A stretch of 42,753 nt of DNA, taken from assembly GCA_004210915.1 (NCBI GenBank), contig SEGS01000021.1:1-42753 (forward strand). The letters run 5' to 3'. Position numbers and translations under genes: made by a program. The stretch comes from Variovorax sp. (GTDB lineage: Bacteria; Pseudomonadota; Gammaproteobacteria; Burkholderiales; Burkholderiaceae_C). The notes beneath the pieces are model-generated. The model did no database searches. It saw only the letters and a list, made by a program, of their open reading frames with translations, and had not been told where the DNA came from. Positions 11,485 through 20,096 of the stretch are shown piece by piece (the stretch's first letter is position 1; every line of letters starts with the position of its first letter).

Positions 11485-12270
11485 ATGACTTCCAGCTCTG
11501 CGTCCCCGACGCCCTTTGCGAACTATCCCAGCCTCGTCGACCGCACCGTGCTCGTGACCGGTGGCGCCACCGGCATCGGCGCGAGCCTTGTTACCCATTT
11601 CGTGGCCCAGGGCGCCAGGGTCGGCTTTCTCGACATCGACGCTCCGGCGGGAACGGCGCTCGCCAGCGCGCTGGCCGACGCCCGGCACGCGCCGCTCTTC
11701 GTGCACGCCGACCTGACCGACATTCCGGCACTGGAAGCGGCCATCGACGAAGTTCGCGAGCGCCATGGCCCGATTGCGGTGCTGCTCAACAATGCCGCCA
11801 GTGACCAGCGCCACAGCATTGCGGAAACGACGCCGGCCTCGTGGGACGCCGGCATCTCGGTCAACCTCAAGCACCAGTTCTTCGCGGCCCGCTACGCGGC
11901 GGCCGACATGCGCGCCAACGGCGGCGGTTCGATCATCAACTTCGGCTCGGTGAGCTGGATGCTCAAGCAGGGCGGCATGCCGGTCTACACCACCGCCAAG
12001 GCGGCCGTGCAGGGGCTGACGCGCAGCCTGGCACGCGACTTCGGGCCGTTCAACATCCGTGTCAACACACTGGTGCCGGGCTGGGTCATGACCGAGAAGC
12101 AGGTGCGCCTGTGGCTCGACGATGCCGGGCGCGCCGACATCGCGCGCGGGCAATGCATCAACCGCTCGCTGCTGCCCGAGCACATCGCGCGCATGGCGCT
12201 GTTCCTGGCGGCCGACGACAGCGCCATGTGCACGGCGCAGGACTTCATCGTCGATGGCGGTTGGGTGTGA
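11485..12270 (+). CDS. SDR-family aldose 1-dehydrogenase (L-arabinose/D-xylose/D-galactose type)
   Basis: This 261-residue short-chain dehydrogenase resembles Caulobacter D-xylose 1-dehydrogenase (XylB). The nucleotide-binding motif is TGGATGIGA (25-33), and Asp50 after the second strand suggests NAD+ use. NNAASD is at 102-107. The catalytic residues are Ser155, Tyr168 and Lys172 (NFGSVSW, YTTAK). The family-typical end MCTAQDFIVDGGWV is present. It would oxidise the sugar at C1 to the lactone, the first step of the pathway. No clear ribosome-binding site precedes the start. Whether arabinose, xylose or galactose is preferred cannot be read from the sequence. Confidence 0.85.
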   Translation: MTSSSASPTPFANYPSLVDRTVLVTGGATGIGASLVTHFVAQGARVGFLDIDAPAGTALASALADARHAPLFVHADLTDIPALEAAIDEVRERHGPIAVLLNNAASDQRHSIAETTPASWDAGISVNLKHQFFAARYAAADMRANGGGSIINFGSVSWMLKQGGMPVYTTAKAAVQGLTRSLARDFGPFNIRVNTLVPGWVMTEKQVRLWLDDAGRADIARGQCINRSLLPEHIARMALFLAADDSAMCTAQDFIVDGGWV

Positions 12271-13142
12271 ATGCAGCTTTGCTGGTCGACGCGCGTGCCC
12301 GGCTCGGCGAGTGCCCGCTGTGGTGCGAGCAGGCCGGCGCGCTTTACTGGACCGACATCGAGAGTGCCACGCTGAGCCGTTGGCGTGAGCGCGACGACAA
12401 GTTGCGCCACTGGACCCTGCCCGAACGCGTCGGTTGCTTCGCGCTTTGCGAGCGCCCCTCGACGTTGCTGCTGGGGCTGGCCTCCGGCATCGCACTGTTC
12501 GATACCGATAGCGAGACCCTGTCGCCGATCCGGCCGGTTGAGGCCGGCAACCCGGAGACCCGAATCAACGATGGACGCTGCGACCGCCAGGGGCGCCTCG
12601 TCTTCGGCATGTTCAACCCGAAAGAGGCCGCGGTCGGCCACTTCTACCGCGTACACCCCGACCTCGCCATCGAACGGCTGCCGTTGCCGCCGGTTGGCGT
12701 GGCCAACAGCATCGCCTTCAGCCCCGACGGAAGCACCATGTACTTCACGGATTCGCCGACCCGGACGATCCAGTGCCTCGACTACGCGGCCGACGGACGG
12801 CTTGGCGCACCACGACCGTTCGTGCGCCTGGCCGCGCATGAAGGCTTTCCTGACGGATCGGCCATCGATGCGGAAGGCGGCCTGTGGAGCGCGCAGTGGC
12901 AGGGCGGCTGCGTGGTGCGCTATGACGTGCAGGGCGCACAGACGCACCGCTTCGAGATCCCCGCATCGCAGGTGACCTGCCCCGCATTCGGCGGCGCCAT
13001 GCTGAACCGCCTTTTCGTCACGACGGCCCGGACTGGGCTGGGCGCCGCGGCACTGCAGTCCGAGCCGGCCGCGGGTGGCGTCTTCGCGCTGGAAAGCGGG
13101 TTCTGCGGGCTGCCCGAGCCGCGCTTCGCGGGCGCGCCATGA
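12267..13142 (+). CDS. SMP-30/gluconolactonase-family sugar lactonase
   Basis: This 291-residue beta-propeller lactonase starts at GTG 12267, overlapping the SDR stop by four bases; the ATG at 12271 is out of frame. Putative metal ligands are Glu in LGECPLW, Asn in NDGRCDRQG, Asn in GVANSIAFSPDG and Asp in FPDGSAID, the normal SMP-30 set. It hydrolyses the sugar-1,4-lactone (for example L-arabino-gamma-lactone) to the open acid, between the dehydrogenase and the dehydratase. It overlaps the epimerase gene by four bases. Confidence 0.87.
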   Translation: MNAALLVDARARLGECPLWCEQAGALYWTDIESATLSRWRERDDKLRHWTLPERVGCFALCERPSTLLLGLASGIALFDTDSETLSPIRPVEAGNPETRINDGRCDRQGRLVFGMFNPKEAAVGHFYRVHPDLAIERLPLPPVGVANSIAFSPDGSTMYFTDSPTRTIQCLDYAADGRLGAPRPFVRLAAHEGFPDGSAIDAEGGLWSAQWQGGCVVRYDVQGAQTHRFEIPASQVTCPAFGGAMLNRLFVTTARTGLGAAALQSEPAAGGVFALESGFCGLPEPRFAGAP

Positions 13143-14242
13143 CGAACGGCGCGACCATCGTTGCGGACGAATTCGGCCAGCTTGCCGACGGGCGGGTCGT
13201 CAGGCGCTACACGCTCGACAACGGCCGCGGCATCTCGTTGAGTGCGATCAACCTGGGCGGCATCGTGACGGCGCTCCGGGTCCCGGACCGTACCGGCGTG
13301 GCCGAGAACGTCGTCCTCGGGTTTTCTTCGCTGAACGACTACGAGACCCGGAATCCCCACTTCGGCACCATCGTCGGCCGTAGTGCCAACCGCATCGCCC
13401 GTGGCGTTTTTGCCATCGATGGCGAGCGCTTCCAACTGGACGTGAACGACGGCGTACACGCGTTGCACGGCGGCGCCCGCGGCTTCGGCAAGCTCTGGTG
13501 GGACATCGCGGCGCTTCCCGCGCTGGCCGATGGCAACGTCGCCATCGAACTGAGCCATGTGAGCGCCCATGGCGACCAGGGCTATCCGGGGCGGCTCGAG
13601 GTCCGCCTGCGCTACACGCTGACACCGCGCAACGAATGGCGCATCGACTACCAGGCGCAGTGCGACCGAAGCACCGTGGTCAACCTGTCGCATCACGACT
13701 ACTTCAACCTCCGCGGTCGCGGCAGCGTCCTCGGTCATCGCCTTGCCATCGCCGCGGCGCGTTATTGCCCGGTCGACGCCGGCCTGATTCCCGAAGGCAT
13801 CGCCGAGGTGGCCGGCACGCCTTTCGATTTCCGCGCCGCGTCGCGCATTGGCTCGCGCATCCGGGCGGGCCACGTGCAGCTGCTGCGCGCGCGCGGCTAC
13901 GACCACAACTGGGTGCTGGACGACGCGGCAACCCCGGGTCTGCGCTTCGCCGCGCGGCTGGAGGATCCGCATTCGGGCCGGGCGATGGACATCGAGACCA
14001 CCGAGCCCGGGCTGCAGTTCTACTCCGGCAACTTCCTGGACGGGAGCTTGTGCGGCGCAGGCGGCGAGGCCATCCGGCAGGGCGACGGCCTGTGCCTGGA
14101 GACGCAGCATTTCCCCGATGCACCCAACCGTCCTGACTTCCCGTCCACCGTGCTGCGACCCGGACAGCTGTATGCGAGCAGCACGCTGCATCGCTTCGGA
14201 CTGTGTGCCCACGATTCCACTGAAAGAGAGACCCATGACTGA
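13139..14242 (+). CDS. galM: Aldose 1-epimerase (mutarotase)
   Basis: This is a 367-residue GalM-family protein starting at ATG 13139 with a four-base overlap. Key motifs are NPHFGTIVGRSANRI, LHGGARGFGK, the catalytic histidine in NLSHHDYFNL and the catalytic glutamate in LCLETQHFPDAPN. It interconverts alpha and beta anomers of imported sugar and so feeds the anomer-specific 1-dehydrogenase. Its presence between lactonase and deoxyketoacid dehydratase genes places it firmly in the oxidative pathway. Confidence 0.9.
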   Translation: MTNGATIVADEFGQLADGRVVRRYTLDNGRGISLSAINLGGIVTALRVPDRTGVAENVVLGFSSLNDYETRNPHFGTIVGRSANRIARGVFAIDGERFQLDVNDGVHALHGGARGFGKLWWDIAALPALADGNVAIELSHVSAHGDQGYPGRLEVRLRYTLTPRNEWRIDYQAQCDRSTVVNLSHHDYFNLRGRGSVLGHRLAIAAARYCPVDAGLIPEGIAEVAGTPFDFRAASRIGSRIRAGHVQLLRARGYDHNWVLDDAATPGLRFAARLEDPHSGRAMDIETTEPGLQFYSGNFLDGSLCGAGGEAIRQGDGLCLETQHFPDAPNRPDFPSTVLRPGQLYASSTLHRFGLCAHDSTERETHD

Positions 14243-15164
14243 ACCCCGATCGGCCCGCTACCAGGGCCTGTTCCCTGTCGTACCCACCACCTTCACCGAA
14301 ACCGGCGAACTGGACCTCGACAGCCAGAAACGCTGCGTCGACTTCATGATCGATGCCGGTTCCAACGGGCTCTGCATCCTGGCCAACTTCTCCGAACAGT
14401 TTCTGCTGGCGGACGACGAGCGCGAAGTGCTGACTCGCGCGATCCTGGCGCATGTGGCAGGTCGCGTGCCCGTGATCGTGACCACCACGCACTTCAGCAG
14501 CAAGGTCTGCGCGGAACGCAGCCGGCGCGCACAGGACATGGGGGCTGCCATGCTGATGGTGATGCCGCCGTACCACGGCGCCACCTTCCGGGTGGGCGAG
14601 CCGCAGATCCACGCGTTCTACCAACAGGTCTCGGATGCGGTCACGATCCCGATCATGGTGCAGGACGCGCCCGCGGCCGGCACGCCCCTGTCGGCCGCGT
14701 TCCTGGCCCGGATGGCCAGGGACATCGAGCACGTGGCTTACTTCAAGATCGAAACGGCCGGCGCGGCCAGCAAGCTCCGGGAACTGATCCGGCTCGGCGG
14801 CGAAGCGATCGAAGGGCCGTGGGACGGCGAAGAGGCCATCACGCTGGTTCCCGACCTGGAGGCCGGTGCCACCGGTTCGATGACCGGCGGCGGTTTTCCC
14901 GACGGCATCCGCCCGATCCTCGACGACTACCGGGCCGGGCGCCGCGACAAGGCCATTGCGGGCTACGAGCGCTGGCTTCCCCTGATCAACATCGAGAACC
15001 GCCAGTGCGGCTTTCTGGCCGCCAAGGCGCTCATGAAGGAGGGCGGCATCATCGCGTGCGAGGCCCCGCGACACCCGTGGCCCGCCGTGAACCCGGACAG
15101 CCGATCGCTTTTAATCGAGACCGCGCGTCGCCTCGACGCCCTCGCGCTGCGCTGGGCGAAATAA
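14235..15164 (+). CDS. L-2-keto-3-deoxyarabonate dehydratase (DHDPS/NAL superfamily)
   Basis: This 309-residue TIM-barrel protein starts at ATG 14235, overlapping galM by eight bases. The Schiff-base lysine is Lys171 in AYFKIETAG. The tyrosine that aldolases of this superfamily carry in the YN-x-P motif is replaced (IMVQDAPAAGTP, 140-151), consistent with dehydration rather than retro-aldol cleavage. Length and motifs match the Azospirillum L-KDA dehydratase (AraD of the oxidative pathway, EC 4.2.1.43), which yields 2-ketoglutarate semialdehyde. The semialdehyde dehydrogenase needed next is not seen downstream. Confidence 0.87.
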   Translation: MTEPRSARYQGLFPVVPTTFTETGELDLDSQKRCVDFMIDAGSNGLCILANFSEQFLLADDEREVLTRAILAHVAGRVPVIVTTTHFSSKVCAERSRRAQDMGAAMLMVMPPYHGATFRVGEPQIHAFYQQVSDAVTIPIMVQDAPAAGTPLSAAFLARMARDIEHVAYFKIETAGAASKLRELIRLGGEAIEGPWDGEEAITLVPDLEAGATGSMTGGGFPDGIRPILDDYRAGRRDKAIAGYERWLPLINIENRQCGFLAAKALMKEGGIIACEAPRHPWPAVNPDSRSLLIETARRLDALALRWAK

Positions 15165-15244
15165 GGCAACGGCCATTGCGGGAACCGGCGACCTGATTCA
15201 CGGCGGGGCATCCCCAGCAAGCGTGGCGCGCCGCGCGTTCGCGA

Positions 15245-15280
15245 GGCCCGATCAGGGATGATCGGGCCCTTGCTTTTTCT
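15245..15280 (+). terminator. Intrinsic terminator of the sugar operon
   Basis: A perfect 9-bp stem (GGCCCGATC / GATCGGGCC) with a six-base loop (AGGGAT) is followed by CTTGCTTTTTCT. It lies 80 bases after the last operon stop and directly abuts the GGAG ribosome-binding site of the next gene. Confidence 0.85.
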
Positions 15281-15289
15281 GGAGCCGAC

Positions 15290-15880
15290 ATGCCCGACAA
15301 GATCCTCGTTTTCTATGGCTCGTACCGTTCCGACCGCATGGGCATCCGCCTGGCCGACTTCATCGTCGCCGGCCTGAAGGCGCGCGGCGCCGAGGTCGAC
15401 TTCATCGACGCCAAGGCCGTGGGCCTGCCCATGCTGGACCGCATGTACAAGGAGCACCCGAAGGGCACAGCGCCCGAGGCGCTCGAAACCCTGGCCGGCA
15501 AGATCCGCGGCGCCGACGCCTTCGTGTTCGTCACCGGCGAATACAACTGGGGCGTGCAGCCAGGCCTGAAGAACCTCACCGACCACTTTCTCGAAGAGTG
15601 GTTCTGGCGGCCCGCCGCCATCGCCAGCTATTCGGCCGGCCGCTTCTCGGGCGTGCGCTCGGGCACCGCGTGGCATCCGATCCTCTCGGAGATGGGCATG
15701 GTCGTGATCTCCAGCACACTGGCGGTCGGCCCGATCTCGCAGACGCTCGATGCGCAGGGCGAGGCCACGGGGGATGCCGGCGCCAGCCTGAAGCGCGCGT
15801 TTCCGCGATGGGCCGACGACCTGGCGTGGTGGACGAATGCGGCGCGTGTGCAGCGCGCCACGCAGGCGCCACCTTACTGA
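15290..15880 (+). CDS. NADPH-dependent FMN reductase family protein
   Basis: This 196-residue flavodoxin-like protein starts at ATG 15290 after GGAG. The FMN phosphate loop is GSYRSDRMG near the N terminus, and the motif TGEYNWGVQPGLKNLTDHF is the conserved flavin-contact segment of NAD(P)H:FMN/quinone/azo reductases. It is cytosolic. It stands alone, after the terminator of the sugar operon and convergent with the binding protein-permease gene eight bases away. The physiological acceptor (quinone, chromate, free FMN) is not evident. Confidence 0.88.
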   Translation: MPDKILVFYGSYRSDRMGIRLADFIVAGLKARGAEVDFIDAKAVGLPMLDRMYKEHPKGTAPEALETLAGKIRGADAFVFVTGEYNWGVQPGLKNLTDHFLEEWFWRPAAIASYSAGRFSGVRSGTAWHPILSEMGMVVISSTLAVGPISQTLDAQGEATGDAGASLKRAFPRWADDLAWWTNAARVQRATQAPPY

Positions 15881-15888
15881 TCAGCGGC

Positions 15889-17400
15889 TCAGCGCCGGCG
15901 TCGCCGCATCGCGTATTCCAGCAGCTCGAACAGCGCTTCGCTGAGCAGCGCCAGCGCAGCGGCAGGCACCGCGCCGGCCAGCAGCAGCTGCTTGTCGTTC
16001 AGCGCCAGCCCCGTCACGATGCGTTCGCCGAAGCCGCCCGCGCCGATGAAGGCGGCGATGGTCGCGGTGCCGATGGCGATCGTGGTGGCCGTGCGCACGC
16101 CGGCAATCAGCGTCGGCAAGGCCAGTGGCAACTGCACCAGTTGCAGGTTCTGCACGGCGGTCATGCCCAACGCGGTCCCGGCCTGCTTGAGGCCCGCCGA
16201 TACGTCGGCCAGGCCGGTCACGGCGTTGCGCATGATGGGCAGCAACGCGTACAGCGTGAGCGCGATCAGCGCCGGCAGGGTGCCGATCGCGCCCAGCGCC
16301 GAGATCAGCACGGCCAGCAGCGCGAGCGAGGGCACGGTCTGCATCAGGCCCGTGATGCCGAGCACGACCGCACGCACACGCACGTACGGGAACACCGCCA
16401 CCGCGAGCGGCACCCCGATTAACGTGGCGATGCCGACCGACAGCGCGACCAGCATCAGGTGCTGGCGCGCGAGGCGGCCCAGGTCGCTGCCGAACAAGCG
16501 GTCGATGAAGCCGGGCCGTGCGGTGGTCTGAGCGGCGCCACCGGCAAGGAAGTCGCGCGCGATCACGTCGAAGGCCTGGCTCTGCAACTCGGCGCGCGCG
16601 TTCATAGCGATCATCGCGCGTTCGTCGATGCGGCCCTCGAGCTTCTGCAGCGCGGCCCAGGCCTCGGGCAGGCGACGCGGCAGATCGACGCGGTGCAGCA
16701 CCACGGCGTCGTAGCGCGGGAAGTAGGCGCGGTCGTCCTTCAGCACCAGGAGGCCCAGGTGGTCGATCTTGGCGTCGGTGGTGTAGATGTCGATCACGTC
16801 GACCTGGCCGGCGCCGATGGCGTCATACGCAAGACCGTGGTCCAGGCCGGTGGGCGTTTGCGGCAGGCTGTAGTGCGCTGCCACGCCGCGCCAGCCATCA
16901 GCGCGGCCGATGAACTCGTTGGACAAGCCGAACTTCAGCGTCGGATGCCGGGCCAAATCGCTCAGGCTCTGCACGCCCAGGCGCTGCGCCTCGCTGGCGC
17001 GCATGGCCAGCGCGTAGCCATCGTTGAAGCCGAGTGGAATGGCGGCGGCCAGGCCGAGCGGCGCGAGCTGCGCGTTCATGGCCGCGAGCGACATGGAAGG
17101 CGGGCCACGCAGCAACTCGGCCGAGATGGTGCCGGTGTATTCGGCGTAGAGGTCGATGGCCCCGGATCGCAACGCTTCGTAGACGATGGCCGTGTTGCCC
17201 AGGCCCTGGCGCACGGTCGGCGCAGTGCGCAGATGCGGCGCAGCGGTCTGCGCAAGCACTTCGGCCAGGATGTAGGACTCGGTGAAGCGCTTGGAGCCGA
17301 CGCGCAACGCATCGTCCTGCGCGAGCGCGCCGCGTGCCATGCACAGCAGCAGGAGCGAGGCAAGCAGCAGAACGATCGAGGCGCGGCGATGCGATGGCAT
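15889..17400 (-). CDS. Fused glycine betaine/choline-type ABC binding protein and permease
   Basis: This 503-residue protein starts at ATG 17400 (MPSHRR). A signal anchor (about 8-27) leads to an OpuAC/OsmF-type binding domain (about 30-290; VGSKRFTESYILAE, EYTGTI, GFNDGYALAMR, IDIYTTDAKI). A permease domain follows (about 310-495), containing the inner-membrane EAA-like loop GTALGMTAVQNLQLVQLPLALPTL in altered form and about five membrane spans. Such fusions import glycine betaine, choline or carnitine for osmoprotection. The gene is flanked by a convergent reductase gene and a divergent ROK gene, so no ATPase subunit is encoded nearby. The family is clear; the ligand is inferred. Confidence 0.85.
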   Translation of the reverse strand: MPSHRRASIVLLLASLLLLCMARGALAQDDALRVGSKRFTESYILAEVLAQTAAPHLRTAPTVRQGLGNTAIVYEALRSGAIDLYAEYTGTISAELLRGPPSMSLAAMNAQLAPLGLAAAIPLGFNDGYALAMRASEAQRLGVQSLSDLARHPTLKFGLSNEFIGRADGWRGVAAHYSLPQTPTGLDHGLAYDAIGAGQVDVIDIYTTDAKIDHLGLLVLKDDRAYFPRYDAVVLHRVDLPRRLPEAWAALQKLEGRIDERAMIAMNARAELQSQAFDVIARDFLAGGAAQTTARPGFIDRLFGSDLGRLARQHLMLVALSVGIATLIGVPLAVAVFPYVRVRAVVLGITGLMQTVPSLALLAVLISALGAIGTLPALIALTLYALLPIMRNAVTGLADVSAGLKQAGTALGMTAVQNLQLVQLPLALPTLIAGVRTATTIAIGTATIAAFIGAGGFGERIVTGLALNDKQLLLAGAVPAAALALLSEALFELLEYAMRRRRR

Positions 17401-17539
17401 GGGTTCAGTGTAGTCACGCGGCGCTTGCGCTGACGCGGGTTTCCGGTGCCCGGCTGCACGCGTTCGGGGCCCGTTGTCTTGCCCGAGTCCTTGCGCGCCC
17501 GGACACTGAGCGCTCCAGAAGCAACTGAGCTGCCAACGC

Positions 17540-18655
17540 ATGACCGCATCGCCATCGAAGTCGAAATCCAAATCGAAGTCCAGGGAAAAGCAGGCCAAGG
17601 TCCGCAAGCCCTTGCCGACCGTTCCGCCCGTGGCGCACGGCGCGCGCGAGCTGCCGTCGGTTCAGGTCGAGGGCTACAGCCTGCAGGTGCGCGACAAGGG
17701 CGGTTTCGTGGGCGACCAAGCCAGCCAGACGGCTTTTCGCGAGATCCTGGAGCGCTGGCGCAAGCGCCGCCGCAAGGGTGGGGACGACCCGCTGGGCGCC
17801 GTGCACTCCAAGTTGCTGAGCAAGAAAGTGCTGGACGAGGCGCTGCAGGAGAAGAAGGCGTCCGAAGCAGCCGACATGCTGCATGGCGCCATCGAGGAAT
17901 TCGCGGAAGAGCTGGCCTATGTCACGGGCCGCTTCCTGAAGCAGCCGTCGTGGGACCGCGTGGAGCGTGTCGTGATCGGCGGCGGATTCCCGGAAAGCGA
18001 TGTGGGCGAGCGTGCCATCCTGCAGGCGAGCGCGATGCTGGAAGAGCAGGGCGTGCATGTGCAGATGGGCCGCATCTGTCACGAGACCGACGACGGTGGC
18101 TTGATCGGCTGGGTGCACCTCGTGCCGCCGGTGCTGTTGAGCGGACGCGATGCCATCCTGGCGGTGGACATCGGCGGCACCAACATCCGCGTCGGCGTGG
18201 TCAAGACACGCGTACGCAAGGCTGCCGACCTGTCGATGGCCAAGGTGGTGCGGCGCGAGAAGTGGCGCCATGCCGACGACAGTCCCAACCGCACCGAGCT
18301 CGTGAGGCGCCTGGCTGCGATGCTGCAGGACATGATCAGCTACTGCGAACGCAAGAAGATCAGGCTCGCGCCGTTCATCGGCATCGCCTGTCCGGGCGTG
18401 ATTCGCAAGGACGGATCGATCGCAAGTGGCACGCAGAACCTGCCCGGCGATTGGGAAAGCCGCCACTTCCACCTGCCGACGGAATTGGGCAAGTGCATCC
18501 CCGTGATCGGCAACGAGCCGACGGTCGCCATGATGCACAACGATGCCGTGGTGCAGGGCCTGAGCGAGCTGCCCTTCATGCGCGACGTGCGCCGCTGGGG
18601 CGTGCTGACGGTGGGCACGGGCCTGGGCAACGTGAGCTACACGAACCGGGGCTGA
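17540..18655 (+). CDS. ROK-fold protein with apparently permuted motif order
   Basis: This is a 371-residue protein. The N terminus (5-14) is an SKSKSKSKSR-like basic repeat. Residues 110-190 resemble the C-terminal lobe of ROK sugar kinases: a long helix, VERVVIGGG (141-149) and HETDDGGLIGW (181-191). Residues 205-371 resemble the N-terminal lobe: AVDIGGTNIRVGVV (208-221), IACPG (282-286), GTQNLPGDW (297-305), GNEPTVAMM (324-332) and LTVGTGLGN (356-364), where the protein ends. The usual catalytic Asp of the NDAN motif is Glu326, and the GH...CxCGxxGC zinc segment is absent. It may be a non-canonical kinase or a sensor. The start lacks a clear ribosome-binding site. ROK family membership is firm; the function is unknown. 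Confidence 0.8.
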   Translation: MTASPSKSKSKSKSREKQAKVRKPLPTVPPVAHGARELPSVQVEGYSLQVRDKGGFVGDQASQTAFREILERWRKRRRKGGDDPLGAVHSKLLSKKVLDEALQEKKASEAADMLHGAIEEFAEELAYVTGRFLKQPSWDRVERVVIGGGFPESDVGERAILQASAMLEEQGVHVQMGRICHETDDGGLIGWVHLVPPVLLSGRDAILAVDIGGTNIRVGVVKTRVRKAADLSMAKVVRREKWRHADDSPNRTELVRRLAAMLQDMISYCERKKIRLAPFIGIACPGVIRKDGSIASGTQNLPGDWESRHFHLPTELGKCIPVIGNEPTVAMMHNDAVVQGLSELPFMRDVRRWGVLTVGTGLGNVSYTNRG

Positions 18656-18686
18656 GCAACCGACGCAGCCGGTCTGTGCGGCTCGC

Positions 18687-20096
18687 TCACAGCTGGAACG
18701 CGATGGTCAGCAGCAGGCCTTCGGCGAGGTCCCGCAGCAGACCCGGTCGCCGCGCGCGATAGGCGTCGCCGGCAGACGCGGTCGTCTCCATCCAGTGCGC
18801 CAGCCACTCGATCTCCGCGGCGCCATAGAACACCACCGCAGCCTCGTGGTTCAGCAGCAGGCTGCGCAGATCGAGGTTGATCGATCCGCACATGGCCAAC
18901 GTATCGTCGACCACCACCGCCTTGGCATGGGCCATGAAGGGCAGCATTCGGAAGATGACCCCAGCGCGTTCGAGGTCGCGCATGGCGCGGGCGCGGACGA
19001 AGTCGGCCAGTGGATGGTTCGATCGCGCCGGAATCGCAATGGTGACCTGCACACCGCGGCGCGCCGCCAGTCGCAGCGCATTGCGCAGGCCATCGTCGGG
19101 CACGAAGTAGGGCGTGATCGCGAGGATGCGGTGCTCGGCGCGAAAGCACGCATCGATCAGCAGAGCGTGTGCGGTGTCTTCGGTCTGGTCGGGTCCGCTG
19201 GGCAGGTACTGCGCGAGCGCGGCGCCCGGGTGTGAATCAACGTCTGCGCCTGCATCTGTAAGGACGTGTGGAACATCGACCGCCCGCGGCGCCCCCCCGC
19301 GCACCGACACCCAGTCCTGCTCGAACTGCCTGGCCGCCGCGGCTGCCACGCTGCCCTGCAGATCGAAAGAGAGATCGCGCCACGCGACAGGGCAGGCCTC
19401 GTTGCCATTGAAGTACTCGCCCGCCAGATTGCGGCCGCCGGACCAGAGCCAGCGGTCATCGGCAATGGTCGCCTTGCGGTGGTTGCGCAGGTTGCGCGGC
19501 CCCGTGCGGCGCAGGCTGAAGATCGGGCGGAACACGGCCACTTGGCCACCTGCGGCGCACAGCGCATCGAAGTGGCCGCGCGGCAGCGACAGGGCGCCGA
19601 AGCCGTCGAGCAGCACGCGCACGGTGATGCCTTCGCGAGCGCGCCGTGTCAGCCGGGCGAGCACGTCCTGCCCGAACGCGTCGCTGCCGATGATGAAGGT
19701 GCACACGTCGATGCGCTTCGTGGCGCCTTCGATCACTGCGTTCAGCGCGAGCCGCGCGGCCTCGCCATCGGCGTGCAGGCGCACCGTGCACGGGCCTGGC
19801 GCGGCCAGGCCGAAGCTCTCGATCAGGTCGGCCGCCCAGTGACCGGCTGGCACGGTGCGGGGCGGGCGCGGTGTGCCGTCGGGGCGCAGCTTGCGCTGGC
19901 CGAACAGCAGGTACGCCGGCAGCGTGAGGTAGGGCAACAGCAAGAGGCCCATCACCCAGGCGATGGCGGTGGTCGGCGCGCGTTGCTCGCGGCGCGCGCG
20001 CGTGGTCAGCACATAGACAAGCAGGGCGACGGCGACGGCCAGGAAATGCTGCGAGGGCGTCGGCAGCCAGTCGAGCCAGTCGTCGATGCGGTTCAC
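18687..20096 (-). CDS. cls: Cardiolipin synthase (phospholipase D family)
   Basis: This is a 469-residue membrane enzyme starting at GTG 20096. Two N-terminal membrane spans (about 17-32 and 44-65) precede two PLD domains. The HKD motifs are HRKATIADDRWLWSGGRN (about 209-226) and HAKAVVVDDTLAMCGSINLD (about 395-414). It transfers a phosphatidyl group between phosphatidylglycerol molecules (or uses another donor) to form cardiolipin at the inner membrane. It converges on the ROK gene with a 31-base gap. The 155 bases upstream hold no other gene; the start codon is only moderately certain. Confidence 0.88.
   Translation of the reverse strand: MNRIDDWLDWLPTPSQHFLAVAVALLVYVLTTRARREQRAPTTAIAWVMGLLLLPYLTLPAYLLFGQRKLRPDGTPRPPRTVPAGHWAADLIESFGLAAPGPCTVRLHADGEAARLALNAVIEGATKRIDVCTFIIGSDAFGQDVLARLTRRAREGITVRVLLDGFGALSLPRGHFDALCAAGGQVAVFRPIFSLRRTGPRNLRNHRKATIADDRWLWSGGRNLAGEYFNGNEACPVAWRDLSFDLQGSVAAAAARQFEQDWVSVRGGAPRAVDVPHVLTDAGADVDSHPGAALAQYLPSGPDQTEDTAHALLIDACFRAEHRILAITPYFVPDDGLRNALRLAARRGVQVTIAIPARSNHPLADFVRARAMRDLERAGVIFRMLPFMAHAKAVVVDDTLAMCGSINLDLRSLLLNHEAAVVFYGAAEIEWLAHWMETTASAGDAYRARRPGLLRDLAEGLLLTIAFQL

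Noticed and set aside
18667..18683. Hairpin AGCCG-N7-CGGCT between the convergent ROK-like and cls genes
   Set aside because: The stem is only 5 bp and no T-run follows on either strand, so a terminator call is not supported.
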